A stretch of 6,391 nucleotides of DNA from JACQFK01 sp036383955 (GCA_036383955.1 DASVNH010000256.1:1-6391); one strand, 5' to 3'. Shown: positions 1-6,012, numbered from the stretch's first letter. The notes: generated by a model from the sequence alone, not told the origin. Translations and numbers: made by a program.

Positions 1-1
1 C

Positions 2-1354
2 TACCTGGTCGCGCCGGGCGAGAATTCCCCGGACCTGACGGCGACCTCCTTCGCGCTCGACGCCGGCGCCACGCTCCGGGACGCGGCGGGCAACGACGCC
101 GCGCTCGGCCTTCCGGCCGGCGCGAATCTCGCGAACGTCAAGGCGCTCGTGATCGACACCACGCCGCCCACGCTCACCGTCGATCCGGCGCCCGCCCTCG
201 TCGTGTCCTCGCCCCTGATCCTGTCCGGCGGGTCCTTCGACGCGAACGGCGTGGCGGACATCACCTGGGCGAACGGGGAGCTCGCCGGCCCGGGCGCCGG
301 CACGAACCCGTGGACCGCCTCCGTGCCGCTGCGGGCGGGGCCGAACCGGATCCGCGTCTTCGCGTGGGACGTCCTCGGCAACGCGGCCTTCGCGACCGTG
401 GACGTCGTGTACGCGCCCGCCGGAGACGCGGCGCCTCCCGTCCTGGCGATCCTGTCCGCCGCCGGCCAGCCCGCCGCGGTCGCCGGGACCGCGACGGACG
501 ACGTGGGGGTCGTCGACGTCCGCTGGACGAACGCGGCGACCGGCGCGAGCGGAACGGCGTCCCTGGCGGCGGGCGCCTGGACCGCCTCCGTGCCGCTTTC
601 GGCGGGCGCCAATCTCCTGACGTTCACCGCGAGGGACGCCGCGGGGCGGTCGACGTCCGCCTCGATCACGCTCGCGCACGCGCCGGCGGGGGACGTCCTG
701 CCGCCCGCGATCTCCGTCGTTCCGCCCGCGCCGCCGGCGACGTCGCCGCTGACGGTCACGGGGACGGCCTCGGACAACGCGGCCCTGGCGGTCGTGCGCT
801 GGACGAACGCGGCGACGGGCGGCGGCGGCGTGGCGCTGGGGACGTCGAACTGGACCGCCCAGATCCCGCTGGCGGCGGGGATGAACGCGCTGACGTTCAC
901 GGCGGAGGACGCGGCGGGGCTGGAGACGTCGGCGGTCCTGAACGTCGCCTTCACGCCGGCGCCGGGCGACGACGTGCCGCCGTTCGTGGCGATCCTGACG
1001 CCTGCCGCTCCGACGGCGGAGCTGTTCGTGACGCTGACGGGCGTGGCGGCGGACGACGTGGAGCTGGCGACGGTGCTCTGGTCGAACGCGACGACCGGCG
1101 GCAGCGGGACGGCCGCGGGGCTGGGGGAATGGTCGGCGACGATCCCGCTGGCTCCAGGCTCCAACGCGATCGCGATCACCGCCTACGACGCGGCCGGAAA
1201 TCTCGCCGTGTCGCTGCGGACGGTCGTTCAGGGCGCCAGTTCCGGAGGCGGCGGGGGCGGCGGTGGAGGCGGGGGTGGCGGCTGCGGCCTCCTGGGCCTC
1301 GAGCTGCTGCTGATCCGTTTCCTCGCGCGCCGCCGGCGGCGCGCGCCCCTCTAG
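2..1354 (+). CDS. Secreted Ig-like repeat protein with C-terminal sorting tag (5' end outside window)
   Basis: This is the last 450 residues of a longer protein. The frame is open from base 2, so the GTG at 149 is not the start. Visible residues 1-50 look like the end of an Ig-like domain (a DAAGN turn, then a link into DTTPP). Four Ig-like repeats of about 90 residues follow, at about 155-421, 422-688, 689-964 and 965-1228. Each opens with a Pro-Pro after an acidic or Thr residue, carries a W-[TSA]-N or similar strand and a W-[TS]-A strand, and repeats 2-4 contain a D-A-A-G turn. A run of 13 Gly (1244-1282) leads into Cys-Gly, a hydrophobic segment (LLGLELLLIRFL) and an Arg-rich tail. Such repeats are usually stalk or adhesive modules; that role is inferred. 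The tag suggests export, membrane retention and possible cleavage near the Cys. Two stop codons in a row end the gene. No catalytic domain is visible. Confidence 0.85.
   Translation, partial: YLVAPGENSPDLTATSFALDAGATLRDAAGNDAALGLPAGANLANVKALVIDTTPPTLTVDPAPALVVSSPLILSGGSFDANGVADITWANGELAGPGAGTNPWTASVPLRAGPNRIRVFAWDVLGNAAFATVDVVYAPAGDAAPPVLAILSAAGQPAAVAGTATDDVGVVDVRWTNAATGASGTASLAAGAWTASVPLSAGANLLTFTARDAAGRSTSASITLAHAPAGDVLPPAISVVPPAPPATSPLTVTGTASDNAALAVVRWTNAATGGGGVALGTSNWTAQIPLAAGMNALTFTAEDAAGLETSAVLNVAFTPAPGDDVPPFVAILTPAAPTAELFVTLTGVAADDVELATVLWSNATTGGSGTAAGLGEWSATIPLAPGSNAIAITAYDAAGNLAVSLRTVVQGASSGGGGGGGGGGGGGCGLLGLELLLIRFLARRRRRAPL
521..816 (+). repeat. 20-bp exact repeat shared by Ig repeats 2 and 3
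   Basis: The 20 bases at 521-540 recur exactly at 797-816, 276 bp (92 codons) apart and in the same frame. They encode the R-W-T-N-A-A-T strand of Ig-like repeats 2 and 3. Identity at the DNA level, beyond the protein repeat, suggests fairly recent duplication or conversion between these two repeats. Confidence 0.6.
1244..1282 (+). repeat. Poly-glycine linker, 13 codons, G-rich tract
   Basis: Thirteen consecutive Gly codons using all four synonyms (GGA, GGC, GGG, GGT) join the last Ig repeat to the Cys of the sorting tag. The protein stretch is a flexible linker that would hold the ectodomain away from the membrane. The mixed codons argue against very recent slippage. The closely spaced G runs on the + strand could form a quadruplex in DNA or mRNA, which is inference. 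Confidence 0.7.
1324..1345. terminator. Perfect 22-bp palindrome at the 3' end of the Ig-repeat gene
   Basis: The half-site CGCGCGCCGCC is followed directly by its exact reverse complement, ending 6 bp before the TAG stop. It lies in the codons for the Arg tail. In RNA it would form a very stable GC hairpin with about a 4-nt loop. No U run follows, so it is not a textbook intrinsic terminator. It could be a by-product of Arg codons (CGC, CGG) or a 3'-end stability or attenuation element. Confidence 0.3.
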
Positions 1355-1405
1355 TAGCACTTCAGGTTTCCCCCGAATTCGCGCCGCCACCCCGGTAGAA
1401 TTCCC
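1355..1405 (+). other. 51-bp spacer between the two surface-protein genes
   Basis: It begins with a second in-frame TAG (1355-1357) directly after the stop of the upstream gene. It contains two GAATTC sites, at 1375 and 1398, and a TAGAAT hexamer close to the next start. No Shine-Dalgarno sequence is visible before the downstream ATG. The two genes could be co-transcribed or separately promoted. Confidence 0.5.
1396..1401 (+). promoter_or_regulatory. Possible -10 hexamer TAGAAT giving a near-leaderless transcript
   Basis: TAGAAT matches the bacterial -10 consensus at five of six bases and stands out in GC-rich surroundings. Transcription would start around 1406-1409, at the first or second ATG of the propeller gene, so the mRNA would have almost no leader. 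No convincing -35 lies 16-18 bp upstream and there is no TG extension, so confidence is low. Confidence 0.3.
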
Positions 1406-3895
1406 ATGATGCGGCTGGGGATCGTCTTCGCGTTCCTGCTGGCGGGCGCGCCGGCGCCCGGCTTCGTCGACGTCGCGATCGTCAACAACCTCCCCGGCGG
1501 CGCCTCCGAGGTCAACTGGGGCGACTACGACGCCGACGGCGACCTCGACATCGCCCTGCACGCCGGCCACAACACCCTCCGCTACACCCGCATCTACGCG
1601 CAAGCCGGGGGCGTCTTCGATCACGCCACGAGCGCCGTCTTCCCGAACCTCGCGGAAGGGCCGGTCGTGTTCGGCGACTACGATCATGACGGCGACCTCG
1701 ACGTCCTGATGGCCGGCTACGACGGCGGCACGTCGGACAGCCGCATGTACCGCAACGACGGCGCCGCGTTCACCTTCCTCAACAACGGCTTGCGCGGCGT
1801 GAAAGGTGCCGACGGCCAGTGGGTGGACGTCGACAACGACGGCGACCTCGACGTCGTCCTGATCGGCGAGAGCTATCAGGCCCCGGGGGGTGACTACGCG
1901 CAGATCTATCGCAACGACGGAGGCGGCGCCTTTACCCTCCTGGCGAACCTGTCCGGCATCTACCTGGGCCAGGTCTCGGTCGGCGATTATGACCGCGACG
2001 GCGACTACGACCTCGCGATCTCCGGCCGCGGCATCCGCTCCCGCGTCTACCGCAACGACAACGGGACTTTCGTCGACTTGAACCTGACCCTCGAGCCCGC
2101 GACGATCCAGTCCACGATGGCCTGGGGCGACTACGACGCGGACGGCGATCTCGACTTCGTCCTCTCCGGCACCGACAACCTCGGCGCCCTCTTCTGCGAG
2201 ATCTACCGCAATGACGGCAACGACGTCTTCACGGCGCTGGCCAACGCCAGCGTCGCCCCCGTCCTCCTGGGGGAGTTCGAGTGGGGCGACTACGACAACG
2301 ACGGCGACCTCGACCTCGTCACCGTCGGCTGCGACGGCGCCCTCGCCCCCATCACCAAGCTCTACCGCAACGACGGCGGCGGCCTCTTCGTCGACAGCGG
2401 CGAAGCCCTGACCCCGCTCCTGAACCAGAGCTCCGCCGCGTGGGGCGACTACGACGGCGACGGCGATCTCGACCTCCTCACCGGCGGGCAGGAGACGTCC
2501 TTCGCCGGCCCCTCGTCCCTCAAGCTCTACCGCAACGACCTCGCCGCCGCCAACGTCGCGCCCAGCGTGCCGGGCGGGCTCTCCGCCACGCCGAACGGCT
2601 CCTCCGTCACCTTCGCGTGGACGGCCTCGACCGACGACCACACCCCGGCCGTCGCCCTGACCTACAACCTGCGCGTCGGCACGGCGCCCGGCGGCCAGGA
2701 CATCATGGCCGCCCAGCGCGTGCCCAAGCCCGGCAACGCCCAGACCAACCTCTCCTGGACGCTCAAGAACCTGCCTCCCGGCCCGTTGTACTACAGCGTG
2801 CAGGCCGTCGACGGCGCCTACCGCGCCTCGGCGTGGGCCGTCGAAAGTTCCACCCCGGCCCCCACGCCGATCCAGGTCGTCTCGAGCTCGCTCACGCCTC
2901 CGCTGCTGACGGTGACGCTCGACGGCCCGCCGAACCCCGGCAGCGTGAACGCGACGTCCGTCGTCCTCACGCGAGGCGCGGGGATCGCGGTGACGCCCGC
3001 GTCGATCACGGCCGCGGGCAACGTGATCAGCGTCGACCTGACGGGCGTCGCGCTGCCGGCCGACACCTATCAGCTGTTCGTGCGGGGGACGTCGACCGGC
3101 CTCGTCTCCCATCCGGGGCTCTTCGCGCATTGGCACCTGGACGAGAACGGGGGGACGTCGACCGCCGACGCCTCCGGCAACGGCCGGACCGGCACGCTGG
3201 CCGGCGGGGCGGTCTGGACGGGCGGGCTGTCGGGCGCGGGAGTGGACTTCGTGCCGGGGCAGGCGCGGGTGACGATCAACGCGGGCACCCTGGCGCCGCC
3301 CTGGACGGCGTCGATGTGGGTGCGCCGGGAGGATTCGCCGGGCATCGAATCGGCGCTGCTCGATTGCGACTCGAGCCTCGCGGTCGGGACGTCGCTGCGC
3401 CTCGAGCAGTTCAATCCCGCGAACCGGGTCGGCTACACCCAGTACAACGTGGCGGACTACGCGTTCGACTACACGGCGCCGGAGAACGTGTGGACGCACC
3501 TGGTGTTCCTGGGGCAGGCGGGGGGCGTCTCGCTCTACGTGAACGGCGTCTTTAAAGACTCGCACAACGTGCCGATCGATCTGTTCGTGAGCTACCTGGG
3601 GGGCCACAAGGCGAGCGCGATGCAGGGCGCGATGGACGAGGTGCAGATCTACGGGCGGGCGCTCAGCGCCGTCGAGATCGCGGGCCTCGCGGGCCTCGAG
3701 GGGGTCGTGCGGGGGCTCAACGGGCCGGCGCTCGACGGCGACGCGAACGGGTCGGCCGGCGGCGATTTCACGGGGAGCTTCACCATCGCCGCCCCGCCGC
3801 CTCCACTTGCGGCTTCGAACGACCTCGTGGTCGGCGGCTGCGGCCTCACCGGCCTGGAACTCCTCCTGCTGCTCGCCCTCCGCCGGCGCCGCTGA
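1406..3895 (+). CDS. Secreted FG-GAP propeller / FnIII / LamG surface protein with C-terminal sorting tag
   Basis: The gene encodes 829 residues starting at paired ATGs (1406, 1409). Residues 1-19 form a short signal peptide: M-M-R, hydrophobic core, Ala/Pro/Gly end. Seven FG-GAP/VCBS calcium loops of the DYDxDGDLD type begin at residues 40, 91, 141, 194, 242, 295 and 348, about 50 apart, and a YRND-type strand closes most blades, so a complete seven-bladed propeller is likely. FnIII spans about 386-483. An SbsA-like Ig domain starts near 484. A LamG/concanavalin-like domain occupies about 568-765, with motifs WTHLVF, LYVNG and DEVQIYGRAL. Residues 766-794 (ending LDGDANGSAGGDFTGSFTI) look like the end of the Ig domain. 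The C terminus is GGCGLTGLELLL followed by LLALRRRR. The protein probably binds or displays glycans or proteins on the cell surface; no catalytic site is visible and the ligand is unknown. Confidence 0.9.
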   Translation: MMRLGIVFAFLLAGAPAPGFVDVAIVNNLPGGASEVNWGDYDADGDLDIALHAGHNTLRYTRIYAQAGGVFDHATSAVFPNLAEGPVVFGDYDHDGDLDVLMAGYDGGTSDSRMYRNDGAAFTFLNNGLRGVKGADGQWVDVDNDGDLDVVLIGESYQAPGGDYAQIYRNDGGGAFTLLANLSGIYLGQVSVGDYDRDGDYDLAISGRGIRSRVYRNDNGTFVDLNLTLEPATIQSTMAWGDYDADGDLDFVLSGTDNLGALFCEIYRNDGNDVFTALANASVAPVLLGEFEWGDYDNDGDLDLVTVGCDGALAPITKLYRNDGGGLFVDSGEALTPLLNQSSAAWGDYDGDGDLDLLTGGQETSFAGPSSLKLYRNDLAAANVAPSVPGGLSATPNGSSVTFAWTASTDDHTPAVALTYNLRVGTAPGGQDIMAAQRVPKPGNAQTNLSWTLKNLPPGPLYYSVQAVDGAYRASAWAVESSTPAPTPIQVVSSSLTPPLLTVTLDGPPNPGSVNATSVVLTRGAGIAVTPASITAAGNVISVDLTGVALPADTYQLFVRGTSTGLVSHPGLFAHWHLDENGGTSTADASGNGRTGTLAGGAVWTGGLSGAGVDFVPGQARVTINAGTLAPPWTASMWVRREDSPGIESALLDCDSSLAVGTSLRLEQFNPANRVGYTQYNVADYAFDYTAPENVWTHLVFLGQAGGVSLYVNGVFKDSHNVPIDLFVSYLGGHKASAMQGAMDEVQIYGRALSAVEIAGLAGLEGVVRGLNGPALDGDANGSAGGDFTGSFTIAAPPPPLAASNDLVVGGCGLTGLELLLLLALRRRR
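3078..3715 (+). repeat. 11-bp direct repeat bracketing the LamG segment
   Basis: TCGTGCGGGGG occurs at 3078-3088 and 3705-3715, 627 bp (209 codons) apart and in the same frame. It encodes the V-R-G at residues 559-561 and 768-770. The copies flank the LamG domain and the loss of Ig-like similarity on each side. The match may be a footprint of domain insertion or chance similarity in G-rich coding DNA. Confidence 0.4.
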
Positions 3896-3930
3896 CTCTC
3901 TCCCCCCAGGGGGGGGAAGGGGGGGATGCT
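3896..3930. terminator. G/C-run hairpin between convergent genes, possible bidirectional terminator
   Basis: Just after the TGA of the propeller gene there is a C6 run (3902-3907), A, a G8 run (3909-3916), AA and a G7 run (3919-3925). The C run can pair with either G run, giving alternative hairpins. The + strand gene and the minus-strand UspA gene converge here, so a shared terminator would make sense. There is no U tract on either side, so termination is inferred only from position and pairing. Confidence 0.35.
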
Positions 3931-3965
3931 CTGGATTCTGGATTCCGGATTCTGGATTCCGGTTT
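3931..3965. repeat. Heptanucleotide tandem repeat, five units of CYGGATT
   Basis: There are five head-to-tail 7-bp units: three are CTGGATT, one is CCGGATT and the last is the decayed CCGGTTT. The array ends 4 bp before the stop codon of the minus-strand UspA gene. It is markedly more AT-rich than its surroundings and lies outside any credible gene. Related 7-bp units are found at 4820 and 5992. Confidence 0.85.
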
Positions 3966-3969
3966 CTCG

Positions 3970-4818
3970 TCAGTCCATCCGCCGCAGCAGCACCGGCCGG
4001 TCCGTCGTCTGAAGGACCTCCTCCGCCACGCTGCCCAGGAGGAACCGCTCCATCCCCTTCTTGCCGGACGTCGCCATCGCGATCAGATCCGAGCCCGCCT
4101 CCCGCGCCATCCGCAGGATCTCCGCCGCCGCGAAGCCGGACGTCACGTGGGTTTTCACCTTCAGCCCCGCCTCCTTCAGCGGCCGCGCCAGCCGCTCCAG
4201 CTCCGGCCGCGGATCCGCCAGCTCCGCGGGCGCCATCGTGTAGACGCCCGCCGGCGGCACCGCCACGGTGACCGGCACGATCACGTGCATCAGCCGCACG
4301 AGGGCGTGGTGCTCGACGGCCAGCGGCAGGACGTCGTCGAGGATCTTCGCCGAGCGCGCCGTCCCGTCCAGCGGCACCAGGATGTCGCGCAGCTCGAACC
4401 CCGGCCGCGGGCAGCCGGGCCGCGCGAGGAGCACGGGGAGGGCGAGGCGGACCACGACCTCCTCCGCCACGCTGCCCAGGAGGATCCGCCGCAGGCCGCC
4501 GCGGCCGTGGGTCGACATCGCCAGGAGGTCGACGCCCAGCTCGAGGGCCGCCTGGGTGATCTCCTCGGCCGGGTCTCCCTGCCGCACCACCAGGCGGACC
4601 TTGCGGTGCCGCAGCCGCCCGGCGGTCCGCTCGAGGTAGGCGAAAGCCGCCTGGGGGATGCTCAGCGCCTCGGGCACCGTGACGACGGGCGGTGGCAGGA
4701 CGGGGCAGACGTGCAGCAGGAAGAGCTCCGACGCCGCGCCCGCCAGCCGGATCGCTTCCGGGAGGATGTCCTCGCTTTCGGGGGAGCCGTCGAGCGGAAC
4801 GAGCGGCCTTCGGAACAT
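3970..4818 (-). CDS. Tandem-domain universal stress protein (UspA family)
   Basis: The 282-residue cytosolic protein has two Usp domains, about residues 1-132 and 144-280. Each opens with a strand ending in an Asp (PLVPLDGS; ILVPLDGT) and carries a nucleotide-loop motif. The ATP-binding signature of the family is G-x2-G-x9-G-[ST]. Here the copies are S102-x2-G105-x9-G115-S116 and A249-x2-G252-x9-G262-S263, so the first Gly is replaced in both while the rest is intact. ATP or AMP binding is therefore plausible but not certain. The ATG at 4818 fits the usual N terminus (M-F-[KR]-R) and has no clear Shine-Dalgarno sequence. The gene converges on the propeller gene and diverges from the transaldolase gene. 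Family members act in stress survival, often by nucleotide-dependent signalling; the partner here is unknown. The length is normal for a tandem Usp. Confidence 0.93.
   Translation of the reverse strand: MFRRPLVPLDGSPESEDILPEAIRLAGAASELFLLHVCPVLPPPVVTVPEALSIPQAAFAYLERTAGRLRHRKVRLVVRQGDPAEEITQAALELGVDLLAMSTHGRGGLRRILLGSVAEEVVVRLALPVLLARPGCPRPGFELRDILVPLDGTARSAKILDDVLPLAVEHHALVRLMHVIVPVTVAVPPAGVYTMAPAELADPRPELERLARPLKEAGLKVKTHVTSGFAAAEILRMAREAGSDLIAMATSGKKGMERFLLGSVAEEVLQTTDRPVLLRRMD
4015..4484 (-). repeat. 29-bp exact internal repeat in the Usp gene (4015-4043 and 4456-4484)
   Basis: A 29-base segment is identical at 4015-4043 and 4456-4484, 441 bp (147 codons) apart and in frame. It covers the end of the nucleotide-binding loop and the following helix (LLGSVAEEV) in both Usp domains. 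The two domains are otherwise diverged, so this perfect DNA match suggests local gene conversion or strong constraint. Confidence 0.8.
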
Positions 4819-4885
4819 CCTGGATTGCCGATGGCCGATCCCGCGCCGCCGTTACGCCCGCCGCGCCTCGCGGCTCCGCCCTGAT
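4819..4885. promoter_or_regulatory. 67-bp divergent intergenic region between UspA and transaldolase genes
   Basis: Promoters for both divergent genes should lie here or just inside the opposite gene. I see no clear -35/-10 pair on either strand and no strong Shine-Dalgarno sequence. It contains three 7-bp repeat units next to the UspA start (4820-4840) and a small inverted repeat at 4861-4873 (CCGCG, loop CCT, CGCGG). Shared regulation of the two genes is possible but not shown. Confidence 0.4.
4820..4840. repeat. Three degenerate 7-bp units upstream of UspA
   Basis: The units, in order, are CTGGATT, then GCCGATG, then GCCGATC. The first is identical to the main unit of the array at 3931, and all three keep GAT at positions 4-6. 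The array begins 2 bp upstream of the UspA start codon on the minus strand, so it would form the 5' leader of that mRNA. Confidence 0.5.
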
Positions 4886-6007
4886 GTGAAGGACCCGCTC
4901 CGCGACGCCGCCGCGCTGGGCCAGAGCGTGTGGCAGGACGACCTGAGCCGCGCCCAGCTGAGCTCCGGCGAGCTGGCCGAGCTCGTCGACGCCGGCGTCC
5001 GGGGGATCACCGCCAACCCGACGACCTTCGAGAAGGCCTTCGCGGGCGGCTCCGGCTACGACGCCCCGCTGCGCGAGCTCGTGGAGAGCGGCCTCCGCGA
5101 CCCGAAGGAGCTCTACGAGGAGCTGGCGATCCGCGACGTCCAGGACGCCGCCGACCTCCTGCACGTCGCCTACGAGGACTCGGAGGGGCGCGACGGCCTG
5201 GTCAGCTTCGAAGTCTCGCCGCTGCTGGCCCACGACACCGCCGGCACGATCGAGGAGGCCCGGCGCCTGCATCGAAAGATCGCGCGCGCCAACGTGATGA
5301 TCAAGGTCCCCGGCACCGCCGAGGGCTTTCCCGCCATCGCCGAGCTCACCGGCCTGGGCATCCACGTGAACGTCACGCTGCTCTTCGGCGTCGACGCCTA
5401 CCGCTACGCCGCCGAGGCCTACCTGGCCGGCCTCGAGAAGCTCGTCGAGGGCGGCGGCGATCCCGCGCGCGTCGCGAGCGTCGCCAGCTTCTTCCTCAGC
5501 CGGATCGATACGGCCGTCGACGGCCTCCTCTCCGCCGAGATCGAGTCCTCCGGTCTGCCGGAGCGGAGGGAGTCGATGCTCAAGCTCCTCGGCCGGACCG
5601 CGATCGCGAACGCGAAGATCGCCTACGCGGCCTTCCAGGAATCCCTGCGGAGCCCGCGCTGGAAGGCGCTCGCCGCCTGGGGCGCGCGGCCCCAGCGGCC
5701 GCTCTGGGCGTCGACGGGCGTCAAGAACCCCCGCTATCCCAAGCTCATGTACGTCGAGGCGCTGATCGGCCCCGACACGGTCGACACGATGCCGCGCGAC
5801 ACGCTGCTCGACTTCCGCAAGCACGGCCGGGCGGCCCCGACGCTGGTCCAGGGCCTGGACGAGGCGCGCCAGCTGATGGCGTCGCTCACGGACGCCGGCG
5901 TCAACCTGGCCGAGATCACCGCGGGGCTCGTCGAGCAGGGGATCCAGCTGTTCACGGCCTCCTACGACAAGATCCTGAAATCGCTGGGAGCGAAGATTCG
6001 AGATTGA
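4886..6007 (+). CDS. tal: Transaldolase
   Basis: This 373-residue cytosolic enzyme belongs to the longer transaldolase type of actinobacteria and cyanobacteria. The reaction moves a dihydroxyacetone unit between sedoheptulose 7-phosphate and glyceraldehyde 3-phosphate in the non-oxidative pentose phosphate pathway. Visible motifs are SVWQDDLSR (D18, matching the catalytic Asp of E. coli TalB), GITANPTTFEKA near the N terminus, SFEVSP (E109), and NVMIKVPGT with K140 as the Schiff-base Lys, then HVNVTLLFG and a late WASTGVKNP motif. The GTG at 4886 is chosen because family similarity begins just after it and longer forms would overlap the UspA gene. No Shine-Dalgarno sequence is evident. The last residues (KIRD) are encoded by a 7-bp repeat that also spans the stop. 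The following gene starts 2 bp later. Confidence 0.95.
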   Translation: MKDPLRDAAALGQSVWQDDLSRAQLSSGELAELVDAGVRGITANPTTFEKAFAGGSGYDAPLRELVESGLRDPKELYEELAIRDVQDAADLLHVAYEDSEGRDGLVSFEVSPLLAHDTAGTIEEARRLHRKIARANVMIKVPGTAEGFPAIAELTGLGIHVNVTLLFGVDAYRYAAEAYLAGLEKLVEGGGDPARVASVASFFLSRIDTAVDGLLSAEIESSGLPERRESMLKLLGRTAIANAKIAYAAFQESLRSPRWKALAAWGARPQRPLWASTGVKNPRYPKLMYVEALIGPDTVDTMPRDTLLDFRKHGRAAPTLVQGLDEARQLMASLTDAGVNLAEITAGLVEQGIQLFTASYDKILKSLGAKIRD

Positions 6008-6012
6008 AGATG
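5992..6012. repeat. Three 7-bp units spanning the transaldolase stop and next start codon
   Basis: The units are GAAGATT, then CGAGATT, then GAAGATG, all with GAT at positions 4-6. They cover the last codons and TGA of the transaldolase gene and the ATG of the BON-protein gene. They are AT-rich against the local background. The pattern is short enough to be chance, but it repeats the spacing and core of the arrays at 3931 and 4820. Confidence 0.5.

Noticed and set aside
149..151. GTG as start of the Ig-repeat protein
   Set aside because: The frame stays open to base 2 and the upstream residues continue an Ig-like domain, so this is an internal Val codon.
1..1179. 392-codon open frame on the minus strand opposite the Ig-repeat gene
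   Set aside because: Its product is Ala/Ser/Val/Pro low-complexity sequence with no domain, while the + frame holds clear Ig-like repeats. Long antisense frames are expected in DNA this GC-rich.
310..1398. 362-codon + strand frame overlapping the Ig-repeat gene
   Set aside because: It is an Arg/Gly/Asp-rich shadow translation in a different frame, without any recognisable fold or signal.
1375..1403. Pair of GAATTC palindromes as an operator
   Set aside because: Six-base palindromes 23 bp apart are weak evidence, and the same AGAATTCCC string occurs inside coding sequence near base 22.
2281..3555. 424-codon + strand frame inside the propeller gene
   Set aside because: It is Arg-rich out-of-frame translation of the FG-GAP, FnIII and LamG coding region.
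3931..3965. CRISPR or IS-end interpretation of the 7-bp array
   Set aside because: The units are only 7 bp with no spacers, and there is no transposase, terminal inverted repeat or cas gene nearby.
4147..4884. 245-codon + strand frame opposite the Usp gene
   Set aside because: It reads Arg/His/Gln-rich junk antisense to a well-supported two-domain Usp gene.
4658..4885. N-terminal extension of transaldolase
   Set aside because: The extension is antisense to the Usp gene and matches nothing in transaldolases; family similarity starts right after the GTG at 4886.
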